The notes under the pieces were generated by a model. That model saw nothing but the letters and a program-made list of their open reading frames with translations, did no database searches and was not told the DNA's origin. Shown here piece by piece: positions 48,234-58,758 of a DNA stretch of 64,000 bases (the stretch's first letter is position 1; every line of letters begins with the position of its first letter). Source of the stretch: Closterium sp. NIES-65 (taxonomy: Eukaryota > Streptophyta > Zygnematophyceae > Desmidiales > Closteriaceae). The position numbers and the translations under genes were made by a program. The stretch lies in contig CANXME010000244.1 of assembly GCA_948144175.1 (NCBI GenBank), positions 806,001-870,000 of the forward strand, read 5' to 3'.

Positions 48234-50747
48234 CTGCGTGAGTGGTTTGCCCGGCGCTGGAGGCGTGCTGCTGGTGCTGGAGGTTCTTCGGCTGTAGAGG
48301 GTGCTGCTGCCGCGCGTCTCGGAGGTGCTCGTGCTGTGGGTGCTGGTGCTGCTGGGTCTGCGGGTTCTCCTGGACCTGGTGCTGCTGGGGGTGCTGGAGG
48401 TGCTGCTGGAGGTGCTGCTGGAGCGAGTACTCCTGCTCGGGGTACTGGTGCTGTCCCTGCTGTTTCTGGCGTCGCCACGCGGCCCCGACCGTACTTCGTT
48501 CCGCTCCTGCAGCAGGTTCTTGGTCTGACACCTTCTCCTGGTCCTCCTCCTCCTCCCTTAGAGGGTCCACAGCCAGTCCCGTCACAGTTACAGCTACAGC
48601 CTGCCTCCCCTTTGCCTGCTCCTTCTCCCTACGTTGGTCCGACTGGAGGTCTTACTGAGCGTCGTGAGCCTGCGTCTCGTCCTGCGTCGCCTGTTTGCAC
48701 TGCACGCACTAGTGGTCTTGGTTCACGTCAGCGTCCTCCTCCTGTCCCTGGCACGCACCGGATGTCTCTGCGTCCGTCTACTGCTCTTCTGCGTGCCCCT
48801 TTGCCTTCTCCTCCTGCTTCCTCTCTTCCTGCTCTTGCCGACCCGGAGTCGGACTCTCTTCGTGGTGCCAGTCCCACTGTCACGCGTCTCCTTGCGACTG
48901 CTGTCACTGACCCTTCCTTCGAGTCTTCTCCTGCGTCTGCCCTTGTCACTGAGCTTGTCGACTTTGCTGCGCGCTGTCGTCTAGACTACGCTGCTAGTCT
49001 TGTCGCTGAGTCTGAGTCTGCCTGTCCTCCGTCCGTCGGGGGTGAGTGTGCCCTAGGCACGGACGTCCTTGAGGACAGGCAGGAGGAGTTCCAGTGTCTG
49101 GCCGCCGCTTCACCTCATCTCGCGTCTGTACTGCTCGCCCCTGAGGGAGACCCGGATGCACTAGACATCCCGACTCCGCGCTCTTACGCGGAGGCGATAG
49201 AGGGTCCCTACTCCTCTCAGTGGCAGGCAGCTATGGATGCAGAGATGGCTTCCTGGAAGTCCACAGGCACCTACGTTAACGCTGTTCCCCCTCCTGGGGC
49301 GAACATCGTCAGTGGCATGTGGATCTTCAGGGTGAAGCGGCCGCCGGGTTCTCCGCCTGTCTTCAAGGCTCGTTACGTGGCTCGTGGCTTCAGTCAGCGA
49401 CAGGGAGTTGACTACTTTCAGACCTTCTCCCCCACCCCGAAGATGACCACTCTTCGGGTACTGCTGCACGTTGCTGCTCACCGCGACTACGAGCTGCACT
49501 CTCTCGACTTCAGCACAGCTTTCTTGCAGGGCAGCCTGCACGAGGAGATCTGGCTGCGTCGCCCACCTGGCTTCACTGGGTCTTTCCCTCCTGGTACCCA
49601 GTGGAGTCTCCGGCGTCCAGTCTACGGTCTCCGCCAGGCGCCACGTCAGTGGCACGACACACTGAGGACTACGCTTGCGGCACTTGGGTTTGCTCCTTCT
49701 ACTGCCGACCCGTCGCTGTTTCTGCGCACCGACACCTCTCTGCCGCCGTTCTACATCCTCGTGTACGTCGACGACTTGGTCTTTGCCACTGCTGACACTG
49801 CTGGACTCGCCTACGTGAAGTCCAAGCTGCAGAAGAGACACACGTGTACTGACCTGGGTGAACTGCGCAGCTACCTTGGCTTGCAGATCACCCGGGACAG
49901 AGCACGCCGCACCATTACCCTGACTCAGTCACACATGGTGCAGCAGGTCCTTCAGCGCTTCGGCTTCACGTACTCCTCGCCTCAGGCCACTCCTCTGCCT
50001 ACTCGCCACTCGCTCTCAGCTCTGCCTTCGGATGAGTCCGTAGAGTCGAGTGGCCCGTATGCAGAGCTTGTTGGCTGCCTCATGTACCTGATGACCTGCA
50101 CACGACCTGACCTTGCATACCCTCTCAGCATTCTCGCGCGCTATGTTGGTCCTGGGAGACACCGACCAGAGCACATGGCTGCAGCGAAGAGGGTGTTGCG
50201 CTACTTGTGCAGTACGTCGGGCATGGGGCTAGTGCTTGGAGGGCGCAGTCCAGTGGTCCTCACTGGGCACGCGGACGCTTCTTGGGCTGACGACCAGGCT
50301 ACGCAGCGGTCGTCACAGGGTTACACCTTCGGCCTTGGTTCCGGCTCTGTCTCGTTGCGGGCTACTCGCTCGTCTTCTGTTCTCGGCTCCAGTTGTGAGG
50401 CTGAGATCTACGCCGGGGCTATGGCTGCTCAGGAGCTTCGTTGGCTCACCTACCTGCTGACCGACCTTGGAGAGCCGCCTTGTTCTCCTCCAGTCCTGTA
50501 CGTAGACAACAAGGCCATGCTGGCCTTGTGTCGAGAGCAGCGACTGGAGCACTGGACAAAGCACATTGCTCTCCGCTACTTTCTTGCTCGTGAGCTACAG
50601 CAGCGTGGACAGTTGCGACTTGCGTACGTGGCCTCTGAGGCCAACATTGCTGATGTCTTCACCAAGGCACTTGCGCCTTGTGATCATCAGCGTTGCTGCA
50701 CGCAGCTGGGTCTTGTGTCTGTCTTGCCTCACTTGCTCACTTCTTGA
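48234..50747 (+). CDS. E4 linker, reverse transcriptase, RNase H
   Basis: 837 codons in the gag-pol frame; the first Met is at 48336. LREWFARRWRRAAGAGG, a Gly/Ala-rich stretch, RPRPYFVPLLQQVLGL, then RT: SYAEAIEGPYSSQWQAAMD, WIFRVKRPPGSPPVFKARYV, LHSLDFSTAFLQGSLHEEIW, YVDDLVFATADTAGLAYVKS. RNase H: GHADASWADDQATQ, SSCEAEIYAGAMAAQELRW, LYVDNKAMLALCREQRLEHW and VASEANIADVFTKAL, ending PHLLTS and TGA 50745-50747. Catalytic residues are all present. The two upstream TAGs are the only visible defects of the element. Confidence 0.93.
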   Translation: MREWFARRWRRAAGAGGSSAVEGAAAARLGGARAVGAGAAGSAGSPGPGAAGGAGGAAGGAAGASTPARGTGAVPAVSGVATRPRPYFVPLLQQVLGLTPSPGPPPPPLEGPQPVPSQLQLQPASPLPAPSPYVGPTGGLTERREPASRPASPVCTARTSGLGSRQRPPPVPGTHRMSLRPSTALLRAPLPSPPASSLPALADPESDSLRGASPTVTRLLATAVTDPSFESSPASALVTELVDFAARCRLDYAASLVAESESACPPSVGGECALGTDVLEDRQEEFQCLAAASPHLASVLLAPEGDPDALDIPTPRSYAEAIEGPYSSQWQAAMDAEMASWKSTGTYVNAVPPPGANIVSGMWIFRVKRPPGSPPVFKARYVARGFSQRQGVDYFQTFSPTPKMTTLRVLLHVAAHRDYELHSLDFSTAFLQGSLHEEIWLRRPPGFTGSFPPGTQWSLRRPVYGLRQAPRQWHDTLRTTLAALGFAPSTADPSLFLRTDTSLPPFYILVYVDDLVFATADTAGLAYVKSKLQKRHTCTDLGELRSYLGLQITRDRARRTITLTQSHMVQQVLQRFGFTYSSPQATPLPTRHSLSALPSDESVESSGPYAELVGCLMYLMTCTRPDLAYPLSILARYVGPGRHRPEHMAAAKRVLRYLCSTSGMGLVLGGRSPVVLTGHADASWADDQATQRSSQGYTFGLGSGSVSLRATRSSSVLGSSCEAEIYAGAMAAQELRWLTYLLTDLGEPPCSPPVLYVDNKAMLALCREQRLEHWTKHIALRYFLARELQQRGQLRLAYVASEANIADVFTKALAPCDHQRCCTQLGLVSVLPHLLTS

Positions 50748-50948
50748 CCTTGCTTGTACCTTGACCTATATATACTCTTGCTCTTGCTTGCTTGACTCTT
50801 GTATATCTCTATATATGATCTTGCATGCAAACTGGCCTTGTGGCCCTTGACCTTGCGCTCGGAATGTGTGGTGACTTTGTGATCCACCCTGAGCTTTGCT
50901 TTGCTTTGCTTGACTGGTCTTGTGACCCCTTGTTCTCCCCCACTTTGC

Positions 50949-50959
50949 CTATGGGGGTG
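50949..50959 (+). other. E4 polypurine tract
   Basis: CTATGGGGGTG immediately before the 3' LTR. Confidence 0.8.
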
Positions 50960-51091
50960 TGTCAGAACATTATAGCTTACTTATTTGTGTAGGCTATAGT
51001 GGGGTATCCCATAGGGGGTACAACCCAATTAGGGTTTCATATTTGTACTCACTTCATTCATAGTTCATTCATTCTCGTTCACTTCTTCTCA
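50960..51091 (+). repeat. E4 3' LTR
   Basis: 132 bp, identical by eye to 43850-43981, followed by TACTC (51092-51096). Confidence 0.95.
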
Positions 51092-51096
51092 TACTC

Positions 51097-51190
51097 GGCT
51101 GAACACCCTTGTGGCTTTTTGCCAGGCACAGGGGCGGTCATAATCTTGACTGAGGGGTTTGAGGAGGAGTTCTTCCCTAGGGTTAATGAG
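51097..51190 (+). CDS. Tail of the gene interrupted by E4
   Basis: With E4 removed, the exon at 43702 continues here. In the straight frame it reads RLNTLVAFCQAQ and meets TAA at 51137. In the frame one base back the reading is strikingly protein-like (SAEHPCGFLPGTGAVIILTE, then GFEEEFFPRVNEV) up to a donor-like GAG/GTATAG at 51189. Loss of one GA in the run near 43827-43833 would join that frame to the upstream exon, so a two-base slippage may separate them. Both options should be kept. Confidence 0.45.
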
Positions 51191-51658
51191 GTATAGGTAT
51201 TTTGTAGTTAACTGCTTTGCTGACTTGACCTAGCGGTTTGTTATCTAATATTTTATGTCAGGTGTTTCTAGGAATTGTATATTATATAAATTAAATGTAC
51301 GATCTTTCTAGGAATTACAAAAACTATTGAACAATGTTTCCAAAATGGGAGAATACAATTGTTTTATTAAACAGGTTACAGTCAAAATCACGCAATTCAA
51401 GATATTGTAACCACAGGCGTAACGGAATTACCTCATGAGCACCCATACTCGTGTTATCGGCACCCATAAATGAATAAAGTTTAGGTAGCTTTACCTCATA
51501 ACTTGGTGATAAAGTAACGCGCGTGATTACACCGCGAGTTACTGAAATATTGTTGCCACAGGCGATGAAATGTTTCATGATCGTAATCGGCTGTAAGCCG
51601 CCCTGTTCGTCCATCTACCATTCCAATCTGGGCACCTTGTAAATGATCCACAAGCCCA
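51191..51658. other. Flanking DNA between E4 and E5
   Basis: AT-rich. Holds a minus-strand protein-like exon (51495-51614). Ends with ATG 51643, which before the E5 insertion opened the frame now at 58891-59076. GCCCA at 51654-51658 is the E5 target-site duplication. Confidence 0.5.
51495..51614 (-). CDS. Possible exon resembling the HtrA/Deg protease family
   Basis: Minus-strand reading DEQGGLQPITIMKHFIACG then NNISVTRGVITRV and TLSPSYE up to a donor-like GAG/GTAAAG (51494). The NISVTRGVITRV phrase resembles the segment GG-x-x-SVT-x-GVVSR-I that precedes the catalytic Ser region in Deg/HtrA serine proteases. The catalytic GNSGGP motif is not in the window, and the match is short. It may equally be chance or an exon of something else. 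Confidence 0.3.
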
Positions 51659-51784
51659 TGTCAGAACATTATATACATTTGTGTAGGCTGTAGTGGGGTA
51701 GCCCATATGAGGTACAACCCAATTAGGGTTAGCACTTGTACCCAACTCTTTCATAGTTCAATCATTCTCGTTCTAATTCTCACA
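51659..51784 (+). repeat. E5 5' LTR
   Basis: 126 bp, TGTCAGAACATTATATAC to CTAATTCTCACA. The PBS that follows is TGGTATAGAACAGG (51785-51798), diverged from the consensus. Confidence 0.9.
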
Positions 51785-51798
51785 TGGTATAGAACAGG

Positions 51799-52596
51799 TT
51801 CCCTCGTGGGAACTGTTCCTAGGGCCCACCGTTTCGATTTTTTTTTTCGTGCCCGGAGCGCGCTCAGTCCCTGCCCGAGTCGCGCTCCGTGGGTCTCTCC
51901 TCTCACGGCCCCTAGCGGACCCGTCGCGCCACCCTCACGGCCCCTCACGGCCCCTTAGCGGCCTCTCACAGCCCCGTCGCGCTGCCCTAGCGGCCGCGTC
52001 ACGTCGCGCCACCCTAGCGGCCGCGTCGCACCGCCCTTGCGGCCCCGATCCGCCGCCCTCGCGGCTTCGTCGCGTCGCGCCGACCTCACGGCCCCTTCGT
52101 GCCGCCCTCGTGGCCTCTTCAAACCCCCGTCGCCTACCCCTGCCTCGGCGCTGCCTCTGCTGGCCCCGTCGCCTACCCCTGCGGCCCCGGCGCCGGCTCC
52201 ACCCGGCCTCGACGCCGCTCCACCCGGCCCCGACGCAGCTCCACCCGGCCCCGACGCCGCTCCACCCGACCCCGCCGCCGTCCCCACGCGGCCCCGCCGT
52301 CACCACCGAGCCGTCGACGCCGCCAAGCAGCTGCCCAATCCACCCGAGCCGCCCGAGCCGCCGTACCGCCCGAGCAGCCGTACCGCCCGAGCCGCCGTAC
52401 CGCCCGAGCCGCCCGAGCCGCCGAATCGCCGAGCCGCAGTTCCTGCCGAGCCGCCGTACCGCCGAGCCGCCCGAGCCGCCGAGTTGCTGAGCCGCCGAGC
52501 CGCCGAGCCGCCCGAGCCGCCGAGTCCGGTAAGAGCAGCGCCTCTGTCACTGCACTGCCCTTACCCTACTGCTCATGCTACTAGTCTACTGCTGTC
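51799..52596 (+). repeat. E5 leader with GC-rich repeats
   Basis: CACGGCCCCT and GTCGCGCCGCCCT-type repeats (51900-52090), CCGGCCCCGACGC-type 21-bp units (52190-52290) and GCCGCCCGAGCC-type units (52340-52530). No domain recognised. Confidence 0.75.
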
Positions 52597-53637
52597 ATGG
52601 CTACCCCTAGTGTCCTCACTTTTGACGCTGAGGGTCGGGCCATTGACTTTGACGTCTGGGTAGATGACCTGCAGCTTTTCTTACAGTGCGATAGGGCAGA
52701 CGGTCTCTCCCTCTTTGACCTCACCTCTGGTGCCTCTCCTACTCCTGCTGCTGATGCCGACGCCACTCTTTGCTCACAGTGGGCCACACGTGATGCTGCT
52801 GCACGTCTTGCTGTGCGTCGCCACCTGCCTACCTCTGAGCGTGCGCACTTTAGTCAGTACAAGAGTGCTCAGACCTTGTACGACGCTGTAGTTGCAGGCT
52901 ACTCCTCCCCTTCCACTGCTGCACCGAGCCGCCTCATGCTACCGTACCTCTTCCCTGACCTTGCTGCCTTTCCCACAGTCGCTGACCTCATTACGCACCT
53001 CCGCACTCGTGACACTCGCTACCGCGCTGCGCTTCCTGCTAAGTTCTGCGCCAAGAACCCCCCCCCCATGTACATCGCCCTCTACTACATAGTTACCAGG
53101 CTCCCTGACTCCCTTCGCGTAGTCAGGGACCACTTCTTCTCGGTTTGCCCCACCACTCTCACCGTTGACCTCCTCGAGAAGGCCCTCCTAGCAGCAGAGA
53201 AGAGCATAGTAGCTGTAGGGGCCTCTCGTGGTGACCCTCGCACCCCCATCTTTGAGGGGTGTTCCCCCTCCCCCCTCTTGCCCTCTGTTGCCCCTACTGC
53301 TGCGGCCGGCCTCGTTAGGCTTGAGTCGGTCAGTGCGGCATCTACCCCTAGCGGGAGACGCCGCCCCGGCAAGGGCAAGGGGGGCAGGGGCGCTGGAGGA
53401 GCTAGCGGGGGAGGTGGAGGCGGCGCTGGAGGCGGCGAAGGGGGTGGGGGTGGCGTTGGGGGTGGTGGCAGGGGTGGAGGTGTCGGTGGCGGCAGTGGAG
53501 GCGGAGGCGGCGGAGGCGGTGGCGGTGGTGGTGGGAGCGGAGGTGGCGGAGGTTACAGCGGTGGAGGAGGGGGTGGCGGAGGAGGTGGAGCTGGTCGGGG
53601 TGGCGCTGCGCAGAGGGTCGGCTCTGATGGTGGTTAG
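52597..53637 (+). CDS. E5 Gag
   Basis: 346 codons from MATPSVLTFDAEGRAIDFDV to TAG 53635-53637. VWVDDLQLFLQCDRADGLSL, RRHLPTSERAHFSQYKSAQ, LMLPYLFPDLAAFPTVADLI, AKFCAKNPPPMYIALYYIVT and LLAAEKSIVAVGASRGDPRT make up the Gag domain. Then RRRPGKGKGGRGAGG and a glycine tract (53400-53600). The TAG sits at GGG-stop-RQQQQ, where sister copies have Gln. A further TAG lies within the poly-Gln at 53653. Confidence 0.88.
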   Translation: MATPSVLTFDAEGRAIDFDVWVDDLQLFLQCDRADGLSLFDLTSGASPTPAADADATLCSQWATRDAAARLAVRRHLPTSERAHFSQYKSAQTLYDAVVAGYSSPSTAAPSRLMLPYLFPDLAAFPTVADLITHLRTRDTRYRAALPAKFCAKNPPPMYIALYYIVTRLPDSLRVVRDHFFSVCPTTLTVDLLEKALLAAEKSIVAVGASRGDPRTPIFEGCSPSPLLPSVAPTAAAGLVRLESVSAASTPSGRRRPGKGKGGRGAGGASGGGGGGAGGGEGGGGGVGGGGRGGGVGGGSGGGGGGGGGGGGGSGGGGGYSGGGGGGGGGGAGRGGAAQRVGSDGG

Positions 53638-54813
53638 CGCCAGCAGCAGCAGCAGTAGCAGCAGCAGCGCACTCGTGACATCCCCCCCCGCTCAGCAGCT
53701 CCATGAATGGTACGCTGCCACCAGCGGGGTGGGGGTACTGGTCCGTGCACCTACGTCCTACGCACCAGCGACCGCGCGGGTGAGTAGTGCGGCGCTGCGC
53801 ACTCCACCCAGCGTTGCTTTGGTCGCCTGACGGACGCTTGGCGTCACCAGTTCCCGGAGGCCACTGAGATCCCCCACTGGGGCGAGCTGTCTAGGGCGGG
53901 AGTGGCTGTCTTTGACCTTGACTTTGATGCTATTCTTACTGACATGTATGCTTTGACTATTAGTGATTAGGGTGACCGTTACCGGTGTTTTCCGCCCGAC
54001 CCGAGCATTGAGACTGCTGCTCTAGGTACTGGTGAGGCTGCTGCTCTAGGTGCTAGCGAGGCTGCTGCTCTAGGTGGTAGTGCGTCTGCTCCCTCAGGTT
54101 TTGGTGAGTGTGCTCTCTCAGGTACTGCGTCGGCTTCGGCCTCCCACACCTTCACCCTTGACTCGGGGGCTTCTCGCTCCTTCTTTTGAGACTGCACCAC
54201 ACTCACGCCGCTTGGCCGGCCAGTTGCAGTCTCTCTGGCAGACCCCTCTGGGGGTCCTGTCCTTGCTCACTTCTCCACTGTCCTCTCGTGTCCTGCGGCC
54301 CCCTCTGGCACCCTGTCTGGTCTTTACCTCCCCTCGTTCTCTACGAACTTGGTGAGTGGTGCTGACCTACAGGATGCGGGGGTTCACTAATTTACTCCTG
54401 CGAGTCAGCGGGTTACCCACTGCACGGACGCTCGGACAGGCCGACACCTGGCCACATTTACACGTCGGCCAGGGTCGAGCCTGTACACACTGACCACTGC
54501 GTCTCCTCTAGTCACTGCGTCTGGTCAGGTAGCTGCGTCGGGTCAGGTGTTTGCTACAGCGTCCAGGTCTGGTCCTGATTCTGCCCCCTACTTGTGTCGC
54601 CTCCTGTCTCACGAGACTCTCCTCTGGCACCACCGCCTTGGTCACCCCTCCCTGCTTTGTCTCCGAGGCATGGCCTCCCGTGTCCTTGTCTCTGGTCTTC
54701 CCTAGTCCCTCCCTCCCCTTCCTGAAGGGCCTGGCCCTACCTGCGTCCCCTGTGTCGAGGGGCGGCAGCGGGCTGCCCCTCACTTCTCCCAGTTTCCTCT
54801 AACAGAGGCCCTG
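53638..54813 (+). pseudogene. E5 zinc knuckle, protease, pre-integrase, heavily broken
   Basis: Several frames are needed: QQLHEWYAAT; CTYVLRTSDRAGE then TAG (Gln position) and CGAAHSTQRCFGRL; DFDAILTDMYALTISD then TAG (Glu); LDSGASRSFF then TGA (Arg); LPSFSTNLVSGADLQDAGVH then TAA (Gln); LLWHHRLGHPSLL and RVLVSGLP then TAG (Arg). The protease catalytic DSG is retained. No product expected. Confidence 0.82.
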
Positions 54814-55990
54814 TTGCAGACGCTTCACATGGACGTGTGGGGCCCGGCCCGCGTCCGTGGACAGGGTCACGAGCGCTACTTCCTGCTGGTGGTTGACGAC
54901 TACTCGCGTTACACCACAGTCTTCCCCTTGCGCAGCAAGGGTGATGTCACTAAGGTGTTGATCGATTGGATCCGCGCAGCTCGTCTCCAGCTCAGGCAGA
55001 GCTTCGGCTCGGACTTTCCTATTCTGCGTCTGCACTCTGACAGAGGTGGAGAGTTCTCCTCTGGCCTTCTGCGAGCCTACTGTCGTGCACGAGGCATCCG
55101 CGAGACCTTCACACTTCCGGACTCTCCACAGCAAAATGGGATTGTTGAGCACCGCATTGGCATGGTCGTGGACGTCGCCCGTACGTCCATGATGCATGCG
55201 GCTACCCCCCATTTTCTGTGGCCGTTTGCGGTTCGGTACGCGGCGCATCAGATCAACCTTCACCCCAGGGTCTCCATGCCGGAGACCTCCCCAGCTTTGC
55301 TGTGGACGGGGAAGGTTGGCGATGCGTCTGCGTTCCGTGTCTGGGGATCTCGGGCGTTTGTGCGCGACTTGTCTGCGGACAAGCTGTCCCCTCGTGCTGC
55401 TCCTTGCGTCTTCCTTGGCTTCCCCCCTGATGCGCCAGGGTGGCATTTATACCACCCCACCTCTCGCCGTGTTCTCTCCTCCCAGGACGTCACCTTTGAC
55501 GAGTCGGTCCCCTACTACCGCCTCTTCCCCTACCGCACTTCGTCCCTCCCCCCGCCACCGCTCTTCCTTGTGCCAGGTCCCCCCCCGGTAGACCCCCTCC
55601 CCCTTCAGGGTCCTGCCCCTTCAGGTGTGTCCCAGGTAGACGCAGTCAAGCCTGTCGAGGTTACTGGTGACTCTGGTGCTGCTGAGGGTTCTGAGCCTGG
55701 GGGTGCTGACTCCGGGGGTGCTGAGCGTGTGGATGCTATGCCTGGGGGTGCTGAGCCTGCGGGTACTACTACTGGGGGTGCTGAGTCTGGGGGTGCTGAG
55801 TCTGGGGGTGCTGAGCCTGGGGGTGCTGAGCCTGGGGGTGCTGAGCCTAGGGGTGCTACGCATGGGGGTGCTGAGCCCGGGGGTGCTACGTCAGGAGGTG
55901 CTGAGCCTGGGGGTGCGGAGCCTGAGGGAGCTGGGCTTGCTCGTGTGGCGTCTGGCGGTGCTGGGCCTGGAGGTTCTCTGGGTGCTTTGC
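54814..55990 (+). CDS. E5 integrase and linker repeat
   Basis: From LHMDVWGPARVRGQGHERYF: DDYSRYTTVFPLRSK, LHSDRGGEFSSGLLRAYC, NGIVEHRIGMVVDVART (Glu kept, the next residue changed to His), SPALLWTGKVGDASAFRVWG, DVTFDESVPYYRLFPYRTSS. A long GGAEP-type repeat follows (about 55690-55930). A deletion near 55985 removes the SRREPLSPQELREW part and shifts the frame; the frame stays open to 56460 but reads nonsense there. Confidence 0.88.
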
Positions 55991-57820
55991 CCGGCGCTGG
56001 AGGCGTACTGCTGGAGCTGGTGGATCTTCGGCTGCTGAGGGTACTAGTGCCGCAGGTCCCGGAGATGCTCGTACTGGGAGTGCTGGAGCTGCTGGGCCTG
56101 CGGGTACGACTGGAGCTGGAGCTGCTGAGGGTGTTGGCGCTGATTCTACTGCTGTTGGTCTTGGAGGCGGTCCCGCTGGGGGTGCTACTAGTGCTGCTGG
56201 AGGTACTGGAGCTGGAGGTGCTACTGGCGCTGGTGCTCCGCTGGGGGTGCTGGTGCTGTCCCTGTTGTGTCTGGAGTCGCCGTGCGGCCTCGGCCGTAAT
56301 TCGTTCCGCTCCTTCAGCAGGTTCTTGGTCTCCCGCCTTCTACTGGTCCTCCTCCTCCCTTAGAGTGTCCACAGCTTGTCCCGTCACCGTGACAGTTACA
56401 ACCGGCCTCCCCACTGCCTGCTCCTTCTCCCTACACTGGTCCTACTGGAGGTCTTGTTGAGCATCGTGAGCCTGCGTCTCGCCCTGCGTCGCCTGTCCGT
56501 CGTGCTCGCACTAGTGGTCGTGGTTCGCGTCAGCGTCCTCCTCCTGTCCCTGGCACGCACCGGATGTCTCTGCGTCCGTCCACTGCTCCTCTGCGTGCCC
56601 CTTTGCTTTCTCCTCCTGAGTCCTCTCTTTCTGCTCTTGCCGACCCGGAGTCGGACTCTCTTCGTGCTGCCTGTCCTACTGTCATGCGTCTCCTTGCTAC
56701 TATCGTCACTGACCCTTCCTTTGAGTCCAGTGCTACGTCTGCCCTAGTCGCTGAGCTCGTCGACTTTGCTGCTCGCTGTCGTCTAGACTACGTTGCTAGT
56801 CTTCTCGCTGAGTCTGAGTCTGTCTTTCCTCCGTCCGTCGGGGGTGGGTGTGCCGTTAGCACGGACGTCTTTGAGGACAGGAAGTAGGAGTTCTTGTGTC
56901 TGGCTGCTGCTTCACCTCATCTCGTGTCCGTACTGCTTACCCTTGAGGGAGACCCGTATGCACTTGACATCCCGACTCCGCGCTCTTACGCGGAGGCGAT
57001 AGAGGGTCCCTACTCCTCTCAGTGGCAGGCAGCTATGGACGCAGAGATGGCTTCCTGGAGGTCCACAGGCACCTACGTTGACGAGGTTCCCCTGCCTGGG
57101 GCGAACATCGTCAGTGGCATGTGGATTTTCAGGGTGAAGAGGCCGCCGGGTTCTCCGCCTGTCTTCAAGGCGTGTTACGTGGCTCGTGGCTTCAGTCAGC
57201 GGCAGGGAGTTGACTACTTTCAGACCTTCTCTCCCACCCCAAAGATGACCACTCTTCGGGTACTGCTGCACATAGCTGCTCACCGCAACTACGAACTGCA
57301 CTCTCTTGACTTCAGCACTGCTGTCTTGCAGGGCAGCCTGCACGAGGAGATCTGGCTGCGTCGCCCACTTGGCTTCACTGGGTCTTTCCCTCCTGGCACC
57401 CAGTGGAGCCTCCGGCGGCCAGTCTACGGTCTCCGCCAGGCGCCCCGTAAGTGGCACGACACACTGAGGACTACACTTGCGGCTCTTGGGTTTGCTCCTT
57501 CTACTGCCGACCCGTCGCTGTTTCTGCGCACCGACACCTCTTTGCCGCCGTTCTACATCCTCGTGTATGTGGACGACTTGGTCTTTGCCACTGCTGTCAT
57601 TGCTGGACTCGCCCACGTGAAGTCCGAGCTGCAGAAGAGACACACGTGCACAGACCTGGGTGAACTGCGCAGCTACCTTGGCTTGCAGATCACCCGGGAC
57701 AGAGCACGCTGCACCATTACAGTGACTCGGTCACACATGGTGCAGCAGGTCCTTCAGCGCTTCGGCTTCACGTACTCCTCGCCTCAGGCCACTCCTCTGC
57801 CTACTCGCCACTCACTCTAA
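55991..57820 (+). pseudogene. E5 linker end and RT
   Basis: After the shift the correct frame carries MSLRPSTAPLRAPLLSPPES (56564), LVDFAARCRLDYVASLLAES, EDRK then TAG near 56885 (Gln), CLAAASPHLVSVLLTLEGD, SYAEAIEGPYSSQWQAAMD, MWIFRVKRPPGSPPVFKACY, LHSLDFSTAVLQGSLHEEIW, YVDDLVFATAVIAGLAHVKS and TPLPTRHSL then TAA 57818-57820 (Ser). RT catalytic Asp pair intact. Confidence 0.85.
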
Positions 57821-58546
57821 GCTCTGCCTTCGGATGAGTCCGTAGAGTCGAGTGGCCCGTACCCGGAGCTTGTTGGCTGCCTCATGTACCTAATGACCTG
57901 CACACGACCTGACCTTGCATACCCTCTTGGCATTCTTGCACGCTATGTTGCCCCTGGGAGACACAGACCGGAGCACAAGGCTGCAGCGAAGAGGGCGTTG
58001 CGCTACTTGTGCAGTACGTCGGGCATGGGGCTTGTGCTTGGAGGGCAGAGTCGAGTGGTCCTCACTGGGCACGCAGACGCTTCTTGGGCTGAGGACCAGG
58101 CTACGCAGCGGTCGTCACAGGGTTACACCTTCAGCCTTGGTTCCGGCTCTGTTTCGTGGCGGGCTACCCGCTTGTCTTCCGTTCTCGGCTCCAGTTGTTA
58201 GGCTGAGATCTACGCCGGGGCCATGGCTGCACAGGAGCTACGATGGCTCACCAACCTGCTGATTGACCTTGGAGAGCCGCCTCGTTCTCCTCCAGTGCTA
58301 TACGTAGACAACAAGGCCATGCTGGCCTTGTGTTGAGAGCAGAGACTGGAGCACAGAACGAAGCACATTGCTCTCCGCTACTTTCTTGCTCGTGAGCTAC
58401 AGCAGCGTGGTCAGCTGCGACTTGCGTACGTGGCCTCTGAGGCCACTGCTGATATCTTCACCAAGGCACTTGCACCTTGTGATCATCAGCGCTTTTGTAC
58501 TCAGCTGGGTCTTGTGCCTACCTTGCCTCACTTGCTCACCCCTTGA
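57821..58546 (+). pseudogene. E5 RNase H
   Basis: LMYLMTCTRPDLAYPLGILA, GHADASWAEDQATQRSSQ, SSC then TAG (Glu) and AEIYAGAMAAQELRWLTNLL, LYVDNKAMLALC then TGA (Arg), KHIALRYFLARELQQRGQL, VASEATADIFTKAL with one codon deleted, and PHLLTP at TGA 58544-58546. Confidence 0.85.
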
Positions 58547-58747
58547 CCTTGTTTGTACTGTTGCATATATATATACACCTGCTCTTGCTTGTCTAGCCTT
58601 ATATATATATGTAATCCTGCATGTGAACTGGCCTTATGGCCTTGAACTTGTGCTCGGAATGTGTGGTGACTTTGTGATCCACTCTGGGCTTGCTTTGCTT
58701 TGCTTTGCTTGACTGGTCTTGTGACCCCTTGGTCTCCCCCACTTTGC

Positions 58748-58758
58748 CTATGGGGGTG
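58748..58758 (+). other. E5 polypurine tract
   Basis: CTATGGGGGTG directly before the 3' LTR. Confidence 0.8.

Larger units (their letters stand above)
43850..51091 (+). mobile_element. E4: complete, youngest Ty1/copia element (TSD TACTC)
   Basis: 7242 bp. The 132-bp LTRs (43850-43981 and 50960-51091) appear identical base for base and the element is flanked by perfect TACTC. One gag-pol frame (44952-50747, 1932 codons) is interrupted only by TAG at 47169 and 48231. It sits in the last recognised exon of the gene starting at 42083. Identity of LTRs means insertion was recent relative to the other copies. Confidence 0.96.
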
